Source: Aphelocoma coerulescens
Lineage: Eukaryota > Chordata > Aves > Passeriformes > Corvidae
Length of the DNA: 64,000 bases
Assembly: GCF_041296385.1 (NCBI RefSeq)
Contig: NC_091015.1
Span: forward strand, 90,938,004-91,002,003
Direction of reading: 5' to 3'
The notes below the pieces were generated by a model. That model had not been told where the DNA came from and searched no databases. It was given only the letters and a program-made list of their open reading frames with translations. A program made the position numbers and the translations under genes. Shown piece after piece: positions 20,429 to 34,026 of this stretch (position 1 is the stretch's first letter; each line of letters starts with the position of its first letter).

Positions 20429-23400
20429 CTGTTGGAGAGCAGGCCCAGGCCGCTGGGGACGCAAGCAGCTGTGGGCTGGATGGCTGGGTGGCAACTGGTT
20501 CAGCCCATAGGGATCGACGGCGCGCACCTTTAACTCTAGCTAAGGAAAGGAGGACTCCATAAAAGTTGGCTGCTGTGCATGAAGCCAGTGTGTCTTGTCG
20601 CTTGTCTGTCTCCAAAACTGCGACACTTAGCCACTGCAATATTTCTTTCTTTCTTTTTCTTGCAAGTTGTGCTGATTGTCTCTTGCCCATCACTGGACAG
20701 TCCTGAGAAGAGCCTCTCAGCTCCCTCGCCCTGCTGGCCAAATTCCTCCTAAGGCAGCCCAGGCAAGCTTTGCCCTGCGTCGCTGCAAGTGCACCTTGCT
20801 GTCTCACGTCCATCTTGTCAAGCGTGACCCCTGTTGGGGTTTTAAGAGATCTAGTTTTTTTTTTCTGTTAAAGGAATTTTCCCCCATTCTGTTACTAAGA
20901 TACAAATCGCTGGGTGCTTAAGAGAAGACAAAAGACCTGGCTACTCTTTTCTTTCACCTGGATGTGGGGTCAGTTCGCTCTCGGCGGGCGTTCGGAGAGA
21001 GAAGCTGCAGAGAAAGGAGCTGCTGGTTCTTTTTCTTCGGCCTTTTTTTCTTTCTGCTGGAAACAACGCCGGGATCCCAAAGCTGTTTTCCCTGCCTCGC
21101 TGGAGGCTGGGCTGTGGCCACCCTGCCCCGCTGCCGCTTCGAGCCTTCGCCTCTGTGTAGCCATGCTCGCCCTGCCTGCCCGACCTGCGGGCAGAACTCC
21201 GGGGGGTTCCCCATTTGGATACATCTCGTCTGTCCTCTGGGATCTGTGCTCGTCCCTGCCGCTCCAGCCCGCCGTTCCAGCCCACCGTTCCAGCCTCCTG
21301 TTCCCGAGAGTCCGGCTGGACACTGGGATCGGCTGCCCAGGGGTTTGTGAAGCCTTTGTTCCACCCTTCCCCGGGATCCCAGGGCACCAGTGCCGCGTGC
21401 TCCCCGAGCTCGCTCCGGAGCGCCCCCTGCAGCCGCGGGGGAGCCATCGCACCTGCCCTGCTCACCGGGAGCCGCCAGCGATCCCTGCCGGCTGCGAGCG
21501 GAACTGCACCCGAGGGGAAAGGGCCTGACAGCCGAGAAGGCCGGGACTGGGTTTGTGTTTGCTGTTACTGCCATAGTTATTGGTGTTTGTTTGACCGGTT
21601 ATATATATAATAGTAAAGAACTGTTATTCCTATTTTCCCACATCTTTGCCTAAAAGCCCTTGATTTCAAAAGTATAATAACTCAGAGGGAAAGGGGTTAC
21701 AGCTGCCATTCCAAGGGAGGCTTCTGCCTTCCTTAGCAGACACCTGTCTTTCAAACCAAGACAACCCACCAATGGTTTTCCGCTAAGCTGCTGTTCCTTT
21801 GAGCAGCGCACAGCCTGAATTGGTGCATGGGGGAAGGCAAGGGGGGGAAGCACGGCAGGTTCTCTGTCCGCCTCTCCCCTTTAGGGCAGCGAGGGGGTTA
21901 CCATGCTCCTCCATGTTGGGGGCACTTGCGGGGGGGGGTCACCATCCTCCTCTCCCCTATGGGTGAGGGCTGGGTGTCTCCGTTCTCCTCTCCCCTATGG
22001 GGGACCGGGGAACCTTCATCCTCTCTCCCCTTTCGCATGGCTTGGGGGTCTCCATCCTCCTCCCATTTTGGATGGGGGGTGGGGAGGGCGGACTATGGGG
22101 GTCCCTAACTTTGGCCGAGGGGTGGGAGATTCTCCGTCCTCCTCTCTTTTGCGGGGGCCGGGGGCTTTGCCATTCTCATCTCACCTTTGCGGTTGCCAGG
22201 AGGTCTCATCCTCCTCTTGCCTAGGGAGAGGGCTCAGGGCTCTCCATGCTCCTTTCCCCTGTCAGGGACCAGGGAACCTCTGTCTTCGTCTCCCCTGTGG
22301 CAAAGCCAACCTTGTCTCCGTCCTCCTGTCTCGTGGGGAGGGCCGGGGCTTTGTGATTTGGTTGCATTTTCAGCCATTTTATTTATTCATTTATTTATTT
22401 TAGGGGGTGTGCTCGAGGGGTCTCTGTCTCTCTCGCCCCGGGGGATGCTTGGCAGGGACTCTGGGGTGGGGGGGAATGTCCCTGTCCCTCTCACCCTGCA
22501 GGATGATCAGGAGTTTGTCCATCCCACTTGCCTTTGCCGAGCCGGGGGTGGTCTCTGTCCCGCTGTGCTTCTGGGGGGGCCCTCTCTGTCCGTCTCTCTC
22601 CGATTTATGCCGGCGTTGTGTCTGTGCCACTCCGATTTAGGGGGGCAGGGGATAGTGGCTTCCCCCATGCCACTTTCGGGGCGGCCGGCACGGCCTCTCT
22701 TTCTTTCTTAGATTTGGGGGGGGAGGGGGTGGGGGCGGAGTGGGAGGGGGGCGGCGCAGGCTCTCCGAACCCCTCCAATTTTGGGGTGCTGGCACGGGCT
22801 CCATCCTCCTTTGATTTGGGGGGGGGCGGGGGTAGCCTCTGCCCCCCTCCGATTTTGGGAGCACGGCACTGTGACCATCCTCGCAGCTCCCGGCCCTTCT
22901 CTGTCCGACTTCCCACTGCCGGGCCGGGATTGCTGTCTGTCCCCCTCCGATTGGGGGGGCAAATGCAGGCTCCATCCTCCTCCTATATCGGGGGGCCCGG
23001 TGCGGGCTCCATCTCCCTGGTTTTTTGGGGGGCCCGGCACTCTCTCCTTCCCCCTCTGATTAGGGGGTCGGGGGGTGCTCTCCGTCCCCCTCCGATTTGG
23101 GGGGGGGGGGGGGGAGGGGCTCTTCGTTCCCCTTTAATTCGGGGCTGTCGACATGGCCTCGGTCCCCCTCCGATTCGGGGCGGCCGGCGCAGGGACCCGG
23201 CGGCCAGAAGGGGCTCCCCGGCTGTGAGACAGACGGGGCAGCGGGAAGAGCTGCCTGCAGCCTTTGAGCAGGGAAGAACAGCGGGATAGCCGTGCTTGGT
23301 CCGGACCTTCCCTCCTATTTTTTTTTTTTTTTTCTGGGGGCCAGGGGCTCTCTGTCTCAGCCCTGGGGTGACCGCCCCCAGCATCCCCCGGGCTGATAGG

Positions 23401-26400
23401 GACAGAGATCCCTCCACCCCCGATCATTCCCTGGCAGGAGAGGCCCGAAGTCCCCCCAGGATGGAGAGGGATGGAGACAGTCCCGGGCCATCCGTGCTCC
23501 TCACCCCGGCTGAGGCCGGGGGGGGGCTCCAGCCTCCTCTCCCATGGGGAGGGAGGGGCTTTGGCATTTGTTTGCATCACAAGCGACTCGCTGGGAAAGC
23601 AAAGATCAATCAAAGCATTTGATGTGATTTTTGCCAATTTTATTTTGTTTTATTTTTGGCAGGCTGCGGGTGGTGTCTGAACTCTTCTGATTTTGTCCCT
23701 CGTTGCCCCGGCGCTGCTGGGGCCCTACCTTTGCCGAGCCGGGGTTGCTGTCCCTCGTTGCCCCGGCAGTTGCCCGTCCCTACCTTTGCTGAGCCGGGGG
23801 TGCTGGTGCTCCCACTCCTATTTGGAGGGGCCGGCGCAGGTACCCGAGAAGGGCGGCGGCGAGAAAAGGCGCAACGGCGGCGAGAAGCGGCGCAGCGGCG
23901 CGTCCCATCTCCCTCCCAGCCACCCCCGCACACCCTCCCCTGCCCAGGGCTCCAGGGCCGCGGCGCTGAGGGCCGGGCCGCTCCCGGGGCTCCAGCGCTG
24001 GGGCTTCTGCTCTTCTCCGCCCGCTCCTCTCTGCTGCGGCCACCTCCGTGCCGGGACCGCAACTGAGGCCGCGCCACCGCCGCCGCCTTATATAGGCAGC
24101 CTAAGCCCTGCCCCCTGGGCGGAAGCCAATGGGAATCGAGCGCCAAGGTTCCGCATTGTGAGGAAACAGTGAGGGGCGAGGCCAGAACGTAGCGGAGCAA
24201 TCGGATTGGTCGAGAGGCGGCGGGTCAATGACATCACACCTCGGGCATTACCAAAACTCAGCAAAAATGAAACCCTATAAAATAGAAAAATTAAATAAAA
24301 AACGCCACTGGAGTGTGGCATTCAGCAGTGGCCGCTCTTGATTGGGGCCAGGTGCACCAGGGGATTTCTCCTCCGAAATATCCTGTGTGCCCAGGGCACC
24401 AAAGCTCCTGTTCACACGCTGTGGTTTGCATCCTTTTGCATTGATATCATTCATTTCAACGCTGCCCTTAACTCCCCGCTGGGTGCTGCAAAGAGAGGTC
24501 TCAGAGCTCCGACAGGCCTCGGCTCTCGAGCGGTTATTCGGAAGCATTGTCACCCAAGAAGGACCTCACAGAACCGAGAGTCCATTGTGACACAGCAGGG
24601 CCTCGACAAAGCAGATATCAGCCAAGGCATTTCGTGAGCTGTTAAGTTTGACTTCTGCCACTTTTATTGTGTTCAGGCGCCCGGGGAATGCTCGAGGGGT
24701 CTCCGTCGCTCTCGCCCCAGGAAATACGTGTGGGGGCTGGGGGCCAGGGGGGCTCCATCCCTCTCAGCCCTGGGGTGACCGCCCCCAGCATCCCCTGGCG
24801 TGACAGGGACAGAGATCCCCCCACTCCCAATTGTTCCCCAACAGGAGAGGCCTGAAGGCCCCCCAGGAACCCCCCAGGATGGAGAGGGACGGAGACAGTC
24901 CCGGGCCATCCGTGCTCCTCACCCCGGCTGAGGCCGGGGGGGCTCCAGCCTCCTCTCCCATGGGGAGGGAGGGGCTTTGGCATTTGTTTGCATCACAAGC
25001 GACTCGCTGGGAAAGCAAAGATCAATCAAAGCATTTGATGTGATTTTTGCCAATTTTATTACTTTTTCCTTTGGCGGGCTGCGGGTGGTGTCCAAACTCT
25101 TCTGAGTTTGCCCCTCGTTGCCCCGGCGCTGCTGGGGCCCTACCTTTGGCTCCGGAAAGTGCTTCCACCGAGCCAAACAGGGGAGGTGTCCCACCCGGCC
25201 GCGCTGCCTTAAACAAGTGTCCTCCAGTCCCTCTGTGCACTGCCTCCCACAGCTGCAGAACAGCGCTTAGCACTGGCCACCGCAGGACCATGTCCAGCTG
25301 CTGCCAAGTCTCTGGCCACTGCTGGGCCGCTACTAGCAGGCATTCTGTGACCATACCTGGCAGTGCTGGCCATGAAGTTTCTGTGGAAACAGAGCGTCCT
25401 GCAGCTGTATCGGACACGCCTGCACAGCCATCACAAAAATGCTTGCCCAAGACAGACATGCTATCAGAGGCGGCCGATCCACTCTTAAGTGTCATGCCTG
25501 GAAATAACGGTGGACCAGGAAGTCCTAATGTCGCCGCTGCCGCAGCAGCAGCAGACACGCCGCTATTACTGGAGCTGGAGCTGTCCCCAGGATGTAAACC
25601 AACAAAGGACACGAGAGAGACCAGAAGAGAGAGCCAGGGCCATCGCTCCCCTTCGGAACACCGCAATATCGTCACCGTCGCTACACTGCTGACAGCCCTG
25701 CCTGGACAGCACCACAACCAGACGCACTTGCACAAGCAAAAGCCTTGCATGCCTTCTTCCATCAAGGTGTTTGAGCTCTAAGTTTCCCATGTGTTACAAT
25801 CCGGTTTAGACCCAGGGAAGCAAAGCAAGCTAAGTCTCTGAGCATAAACCAGAAAGAACTTAGAAGGTTCAAAATATCCCCAGAAATGAGATTAAAACCA
25901 AATGAGGTTAGATGTTGTTGCCAAAAAATGGGTGCATTTTATTTAATAGTAAAAGAGGGAAAGAGAAGGGAAGAGAAAAGAAAGAGAGAAAGAAACAGAA
26001 GTGTTCCTGGGGGGTGGGGGAACAGGGAGAGGTGACAGGGGTTAGGTGGAAGCATATCACCCATCCGAGGGTCCCAACGACGTCTCGTTGCTCCCCTCCA
26101 TCCGGTCTGCTGGTGGTGAGGGTCCTCCGTTGCCGCTGTGGCCACGCCGCTACATGCTGCCACACCACATGCCGCCACACGCTGAAGAGTGCAGAATTCC
26201 AGGGATTAATATACACTTTGGGCCAGGTGGGAACGTCCACGTGTCTTTCTTGCAGGAGCCAGCTTGACACACTGTCCCTTGCAACACTGAGGGTGTGTTG
26301 CATCATCTCTGGTGCTCTGGTGCAGGGTCTGGGGGCCAATTGGCGGGGGGCCTCTTTGATGGGCCATGTCACCCCCTTCTGCCGTGGATAAGCTTCCTCC

Positions 26401-27196
26401 CCCCTGGTGAGGACCCCTGAGCTGGGCTCCTCTGCACAGTGGAGGATGGGCAGTCACTGCACCTCTGACCACAGGCTTTTCCCAGATACCCAGAGCCTCT
26501 CCTCCCTCCACCCCTTTGAGGTTCGAGGCTCTCTGCAAGCCTGGCAGCTGATAGCTCTGGGGCTGTGGTCCTCATCCTGGAGGTGTTAAGCCTGTGCTCA
26601 GTGAATGTCCCCAGCCCTGAGTTGTTGCTTTATCTTACCTTCATCAGCGAGCAGTGTCAGGCCTCAGTCAGGGCTCCATTTGGGCTGTGGTCTTCAGCTT
26701 TTGTAATACAGTTTTAAAAGTCCTTTAAGAAAATGTTTAAGTCATAAAATATAAGATTTCCGTCTCTGACACCGTGGTTCTAAAGTTTTCTGTTCCTAGA
26801 GTTAAGTTGTTAAGTTGTAACTTTTAAGTTAAGAAGCCTGCCAGGTACCACTTTGAGAGTTTGTATCGCTGGTAATGCCATCTGACAGCTTTTGGATATG
26901 ATTGTTACATCGCCAATGATACAATGGGATACATCTCTGGCTGAAAGGGCCTCGGCCTGTTGTACCGTGTTTGTAACCCTGTCTCCAAGGGCCCTGCAGA
27001 CAGGATGACAGATGCTGCTTTTATATTAAAAAAAAAAAGGGGGAATTATTGTGGTGGTCAGCAGCTGGCCTGAAGGCCTGACAATAAGAATTCATCCAAT
27101 TTTATAACTCCATGTTTTATAACTGAAATAGTTAAGACAGAACTGAAATGATAGGAGTACCCTGCCCAGTAGGTTATGCAATCTGACCAGTGCGGA
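20429..27196. repeat. Macrosatellite monomer 4 (type A, 6768 bp)
   Basis: Type A with a single 55-bp block (23701-23755). It has the shortest G tract of the array (16 bases, 23099-23114), which accounts for the 2-bp length difference from monomer 1. It shares ctcctattt near 23815 with monomer 7 and gcattg near 24544 with monomer 1. Confidence 0.97.
23784..24241 (-). promoter_or_regulatory. Promoter and candidate first exon, monomer 4
   Basis: Shifted by 20426: TATA 24088-24094, predicted start 24064, open-frame ATG 23908. Single 55-bp block. One substitution near 23819 changes a methionine of the short frame to isoleucine. Confidence 0.65.
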
Positions 27197-30100
27197 CTGT
27201 TGGAGAGCAGGCCCAGGCCGCTGGGGACGCAAGCAGCTGTGGGCTGGATGGCTGGGTGGCAACTGGTTCAGCCCATAGGGATCGACGGCGCACACCTTTA
27301 ACTCTAGCTAAGGAAAGGAGGACTCCATAAAAGTTGGCTGCTGTGCATGAAGCCAGTGTGTCTTGTCGCTTGTCTGTCTCCAAAACTGCGACACTTAGCC
27401 ACTGCAATATTTCTTTCTTTCTTTTTCTTGCAAGTTGTGCTGATTGTCTCTTGCCCATCACTGGACAGTCCTGAGAAGAGCCTCTCAGCTCCCTCGCCCT
27501 GCTGGCCAAATTCCTCCTAAGGCAGCCCAGGCAAGCTTTGCCCTGCGTCGCTGCAAGTGCACCTTGCTGTCTCACGTCCATCTTGTCAAGCGTGACCCCT
27601 GTTGGGGTTTTAAGAGATCTAGTTTTTTTTTTCTGTTAAAGGAATTTTCCCCCATTCTGTTACTAAGATACAAATCGCTGGGTGCTTAAGAGAAGACAAA
27701 AGACCTGGCTACTCTTTTCTTTCACCTGGATGTGGGGTCAGTTCGCTCTCGGCGGGCGTTCGGAGAGAGAAGCTGCAGAGAAAGGAGCTGCTGGTTCTTT
27801 TTCTTCGGCCTTTTTTTCTTTCTGCTGGAAACAACGCCGGGATCCCAAAGCTGTTTTCCCTGCCTCGCTGGAGGCTGGGCTGTGGCCACCCTGCCCCGCT
27901 GCCGCTTCGAGCCTTCGCCTCTGTGTAGCCATGCTCGCCCTGCCTGCCCGACCTGCGGGCAGAACTCCGGGGGGTTCCCCATTTGGATACATCTCGTCTG
28001 TCCTCTGGGATCTGTGCTCGTCCCTGCCGCTCCAGCCCGCCGTTCCAGCCCACCGTTCCAGCCTCCTGTTCCCGAGAGTCCGGCTGGACACTGGGATCGG
28101 CTGCCCAGGGGTTTGTGAAGCCTTTGTTCCACCCTTCCCCGGGATCCCAGGGCACCAGTGCCGCGTGCTCCCCGAGCTCGCTCCGGAGCGCCCCCTGCAG
28201 CCGCGGGGGAGCCATCGCACCTGCCCTGCTCACCGGGAGCCGCCAGCGATCCCTGCCGGCTGCGAGCGGAACTGCACCCGAGGGGAAAGGGCCTGACAGC
28301 CGAGAAGGCCGGGACTGGGTTTGTGTTTGCTGTTACTGCCATAGTTATTGGTGTTTGTTTGACCGGTTATATATATAATAGTAAAGAACTGTTATTCCTA
28401 TTTTCCCACATCTTTGCCTAAAAGCCCTTGATTTCAAAAGTATAATAACTCAGAGGGAAAGGGGTTACAGCTGCCATTCCAAGGGAGGCTTCTGCCTTCC
28501 TTAGCAGACACCTGTCTTTCAAACCAAGACAACCCACCAATGGTTTTCCGCTAAGCTGCTGTTCCTTTGAGCAGCGCACAGCCTGAATTGGTGCATGGGG
28601 GAAGGCAAGGGGGGGAAGCACGGCAGGTTCTCTGTCCGCCTCTCCCCTTTAGGGCAGCGAGGGGGTTACCATGCTCCTCCATGTTGGGGGCACTTGCGGG
28701 GGGGGGAAGGGTCACCATCCTCCTCTCCCCTATGGGTGAGGGCTGGGTGTCTCCGTTCTCCTCTCCCCTATGGGGGACCGGGGAACCTTCATCCTCTCTC
28801 CCCTTTCGCATGGCTTGGGGGTCTCCATCCTCCTCCCATTTTGGATGGGGGGTGGGGAGGGCGGACTATGGGGGTCCCTAACTTTGGCCGAGGGGTGGGA
28901 GATTCTCCGTCCTCCTCTCTTTTGCGGGGGCCGGGGGCTTTGCCATTCTCATCTCACCTTTGCGGTTGCCAGGAGGTCTCATCCTCCTCTTGCCTAGGGA
29001 GAGGGCTCAGGGCTCTCCATGCTCCTTTCCCCTGTCAGGGACCAGGGAACCTCTGTCTTCGTCTCCCCTGTGGCAAAGCCAACCTTGTCTCCGTCCTCCT
29101 GTCTCGTGGGGAGGGCCGGGGCTTTGTGATTTGGTTGCATTTTCAGCCATTTTATTTATTCATTTATTTATTTTAGGGGGTGTGCTCGAGGGGTCTCTGT
29201 CTCTCTCGCCCCGGGGGATGCTTGGCAGGGACTCTGGGGTGGGGGGGAATGTCCCTGTCCCTCTCACCCTGCAGGATGATCAGGAGTTTGTCCATCCCAC
29301 TTGCCTTTGCCGAGCCGGGGGTGGTCTCTGTCCCGCTGTGCTTCTGGGGGGGCCCTCTCTGTCCGTCTCTCTCCGATTTATGCCGGCGTTGTGTCTGTGC
29401 CACTCCGATTTAGGGGGGCAGGGGATAGTGGCTTCCCCCATGCCACTTTCGGGGCGGCCGGCACGGCCTCTCTTTCTTTCTTAGATTTGGGGGGGGAGGG
29501 GGTGGGGGCGGAGTGGGAGGGGGGCGGCGCAGGCTCTCCGAACCCCTCCAATTTTGGGGTGCTGGCACGGGCTCCATCCTCCTTTGATTTGGGGGGGGGC
29601 GGGGGTAGCCTCTGCCCCCCTCCGATTTTGGGAGCACGGCACTGTGACCATCCTCGCAGCTCCCGGCCCTTCTCTGTCCGACTTCCCACTGCCGGGCCGG
29701 GATTGCTGTCTGTCCCCCTCCGATTGGGGGGGCAAATGCAGGCTCCATCCTCCTCCTATATCGGGGGGCCCGGTGCGGGCTCCATCTCCCTGGTTTTTTG
29801 GGGGGCCCGGCACTCTCTCCTTCCCCCTCTGATTAGGGGGTCGGGGGGTGCTCTCCGTCCCCCTCCGATTTGGGGGGGGGGGGGGGGGGAGGGGCTCTTC
29901 GTTCCCCTTTAATTCGGGGCTGTCGACATGGCCTCGGTCCCCCTCCGATTCGGGGCGGCCGGCGCAGGGACCCGGCGGCCAGAAGGGGCTCCCCGGCTGT
30001 GAGACAGACGGGGCAGCGGGAAGAGCTGCCTGCAGCCTTTGAGCAGGGAAGAACAGCGGGATAGCCGTGCTTGGTCCGGACCTTCCCTCCTATTTTTTTT

Positions 30101-33100
30101 TTTTTTTTCTGGGGGCCAGGGGCTCTCTGTCTCAGCCCTGGGGTGACCGCCCCCAGCATCCCCCGGGCTGATAGGGACAGAGATCCCTCCACCCCCGATC
30201 ATTCCCTGGCAGGAGAGGCCCGAAGTCCCCCCAGGATGGAGAGGGATGGAGACAGTCCCGGGCCATCCGTGCTCCTCACCCCGGCTGAGGCCGGGGGGGG
30301 GCTCCAGCCTCCACTCCCATGGGGAGGGAGGGGCTTTGGCATTTGTTTGCATCACAAGCGACTCGCTGGGAAAGCAAAGATCAATCAAAGCATTTGATGT
30401 GATTTTTGCCAATTTTATTTTGTTTTATTTTTGGCAGGCTGCGGGTGGTGTCTGAACTCTTCTGATTTTGTCCCTCGTTGCCCCGGCGCTGCTGGGGCCC
30501 TACCTTTGCCGAGCCGGGGTTGCTGTCCCTCGTTGCCCCGGCGCTGCCGGGGCCCTACCTTTGCCGAGCCGGGGTTGCTGTCCCTCGTTGCCCCGGCAGT
30601 TGCCCGTCCCTACCTTTGCTGAGCCGGGGGTGCTGGTGCTCCCACTCCCATTTGGAGGGGCCGGCGCAGGTACCCGAGAAGGGCGGCGGCGAGAAAAGGC
30701 GCAACGGCGGCGAGAAGCGGCGCAGCGGCGCGTCCCATCTCCCTCCCAGCCACCCCCGCACACCCTCCCCTGCCCAGGGCTCCAGGGCCGCGGCGCTGAG
30801 GGCCGGGCCGCTCCCGGGGCTCCAGCGCTGGGGCTTCTGCTCTTCTCCGCCCGCTCCTCTCTGCTGCGGCCACCTCCGTGCCGGGACCGCAACTGAGGCC
30901 GCGCCACCGCCGCCGCCTTATATAGGCAGCCTAAGCCCTGCCCCCTGGGCGGAAGCCAATGGGAATCGAGCGCCAAGGTTCCGCATTGTGAGGAAACAGT
31001 GAGGGGCGAGGCCAGAACGTAGCGGAGCAATCGGATTGGTCGAGAGGCGGCGGGTCAATGACATCACACCTCGGGCATTACCAAAACTCAGCAAAAATGA
31101 AACCCTATAAAATAGAAAAATTAAATAAAAAACGCCACTGGAGTGTGGCATTCAGCAGTGGCCGCTCTTGATTGGGGCCAGGTGCACCAGGGGATTTCTC
31201 CTCCGAAATATCCTGTGTGCCCAGGGCACCAAAGCTCCTGTTCACACGCTGTGGTTTGCATCCTTTTGCATTGATATCATTCATTTCAACGCTGCCCTTA
31301 ACTCCCCGCTGGGTGCTGCAAAGAGAGGTCTCAGAGCTCCGACAGGCCTCGGCTCTCGAGCGGTTATTCGGAAGCGTTGTCACCCAAGAAGGACCTCACA
31401 GAACCGAGAGTCCATTGTGACACAGCAGGGCCTCGACAAAGCAGATATCAGCCAAGGCATTTCGTGAGCTGTTAAGTTTGACTTCTGCCACTTTTATTGT
31501 GTTCAGGCGCCCGGGGAATGCTCGAGGGGTCTCCGTCGCTCTCGCCCCAGGAAATACGTGTGGGGGCTGGGGGCCAGGGGGGCTCCATCCCTCTCAGCCC
31601 TGGGGTGACCGCCCCCAGCATCCCCTGGCGTGACAGGGACAGAGATCCCCCCACTCCCAATTGTTCCCCAACAGGAGAGGCCTGAAGGCCCCCCAGGAAC
31701 CCCCCAGGATGGAGAGGGACGGAGACAGTCCCGGGCCATCCGTGCTCCTCACCCCGGCTGAGGCCGGGGGGGCTCCAGCCTCCTCTCCCATGGGGAGGGA
31801 GGGGCTTTGGCATTTGTTTGCATCACAAGCGACTCGCTGGGAAAGCAAAGATCAATCAAAGCATTTGATGTGATTTTTGCCAATTTTATTACTTTTTCCT
31901 TTGGCGGGCTGCGGGTGGTGTCCAAACTCTTCTGAGTTTGCCCCTCGTTGCCCCGGCGCTGCTGGGGCCCTACCTTTGGCTCCGGAAAGTGCTTCCACCG
32001 AGCCAAACAGGGGAGGTGTCCCACCCGGCCGCGCTGCCTTAAACAAGTGTCCTCCAGTCCCTCTGTGCACTGCCTCCCACAGCTGCAGAACAGCGCTTAG
32101 CACTGGCCACCGCAGGACCATGTCCAGCTGCTGCCAAGTCTCTGGCCACTGCTGGGCCGCTACTAGCAGGCATTCTGTGACCATACCTGGCAGTGCTGGC
32201 CATGAAGTTTCTGTGGAAACAGAGCGTCCTGCAGCTGTATCGGACACGCCTGCACAGCCATCACAAAAATGCTTGCCCAAGACAGACATGCTATCAGAGG
32301 CGGCCGATCCACTCTTAAGTGTCATGCCTGGAAATAACGGTGGACCAGGAAGTCCTAATGTCGCCGCTGCCGCAGCAGCAGCAGACACGCCGCTATTACT
32401 GGAGCTGGAGCTGTCCCCAGGATGTAAACCAACAAAGGACACGAGAGAGACCAGAAGAGAGAGCCAGGGCCATCGCTCCCCTTCGGAACACCGCAATATT
32501 GTCACCGTCGCTACACTGCTGACAGCCCTGCCTGGACAGCACCACAACCAGACGCACTTGCACAAGCAAAAGCCTTGCATGCCTTCTTCCATCAAGGTGT
32601 TTGAGCTCTAAGTTTCCCATGTGTTACAATCCGGTTTAGACCCAGGGAAGCAAAGCAAGCTAAGTCTCTGAGCATAAACCAGAAAGAACTTAGAAGGTTC
32701 AAAATATCCCCAGAAATGAGATTAAAACCAAATGAGGTTAGATGTTGTTGCCAAAAAATGGGTGCATTTTATTTAATAGTAAAAGAGGGAAAGAGAAGGG
32801 AAGAGAAAAGAAAGAGAGAAAGAAACAGAAGTGTTCCTGGGGGGTGGGGGAACAGGGAGAGGTGACAGGGGTTAGGTGGAAGCATATCACCCATCCGAGG
32901 GTCCCAACGACGTCTCGTTGCTCCCCTCCATCCGGTCTGCTGGTGGTGAGGGTCCTCCGTTGCCGCTGTGGCCACGCCGCTACATGCTGCCACACCACAT
33001 GCCGCCACACGCTGAAGAGTGCAGAATTCCAGGGATTAATATACACTTTGGGCCAGGTGGGAACGTCCACGTGTCTTTCTTGCAGGAGCCAGCTTGACAC

Positions 33101-34026
33101 ACTGTCCCTTGCAACACTGAGGGTGTGTTGCATCATCTCTGGTGCTCTGGTGCAGGGTCTGGGGGCCAATTGGCGGGGGGCCTCTTTGATGGGCCATGTC
33201 ACCCCCTTCTGCCGTGGATAAGCTTCCTCCCCCCTGGTGAGGACCCCTGAGCTGGGCTCCTCTGCACAGTGGAGGATGGGCAGTCACTGCACCTCTGACC
33301 ACAGGCTTTTCCCAGATACCCAGAGCCTCTCCTCCCTCCACCCCTTTGAGGTTCGAGGCTCTCTGCAAGCCTGGCAGCTGATAGCTCTGGGGCTGTGGTC
33401 CTCATCCTGGAGGTGTTAAGCCTGTGCTCAGTGAATGTCCCCAGCCCTGAGTTGTTGCTTTATCTTACCTTCATCAGCGAGCAGTGTCAGGTCTCAGTCA
33501 GGGCTCCATTTGGGCTGTGGTCTTCAGCTTTTGTAATACAGTTTTAAAAGTCCTTTAAGAAAATGTTTAAGTCATAAAATATAAGATTTCCGTCTCTGAC
33601 ACCGTGGTTCTAAAGTTTTCTGTTCCTAGAGTTAAGTTGTTAAGTTGTAACTTTTAAGTTAAGAAGCCTGCCAGGTACCACTTTGAGAGTTTGTATCGCT
33701 GGTAATGCCATCTGACAGCTTTTGGATATGATTGTTACATCGCCAATGATACAATGGGATACATCTCTGGCTGAAAGGGCCTCGGCCTGTTGTACCGTGT
33801 TTGTAACCCTGTCTCCAAGGGCCCTGCAGACAGGATGACAGATGCTGCTTTTATATTAAAAAAAAAAAGGGGGAATTATTGTGGTGGTCAGCAGCTGGCC
33901 TGAAGGCCTGACAATAAGAATTCATCCAATTTTATAACTCCATGTTTTATAACTGAAATAGTTAAGACAGAACTGAAATGATAGGAGTACCCTGCCCAGT
34001 AGGTTATGCAATCTGACCAGTGCGGA
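27197..34026. repeat. Macrosatellite monomer 5 (type B, 6830 bp)
   Basis: Type B, the 20,426-bp period partner of monomer 2. It has the doubled 55-bp block (30476-30530 and 30531-30585), the aaggg insertion, an 18-base G tract (29872-29889), and the cgcacacc and tcaggtctca variants. I found no difference from monomer 2 at the sites compared. Confidence 0.97.
30614..31071 (-). promoter_or_regulatory. Promoter and candidate first exon, monomer 5
   Basis: Shifted by 27256: TATA 30918-30924, predicted start 30894, open-frame ATG 30738. The 55-bp block is doubled. Confidence 0.65.
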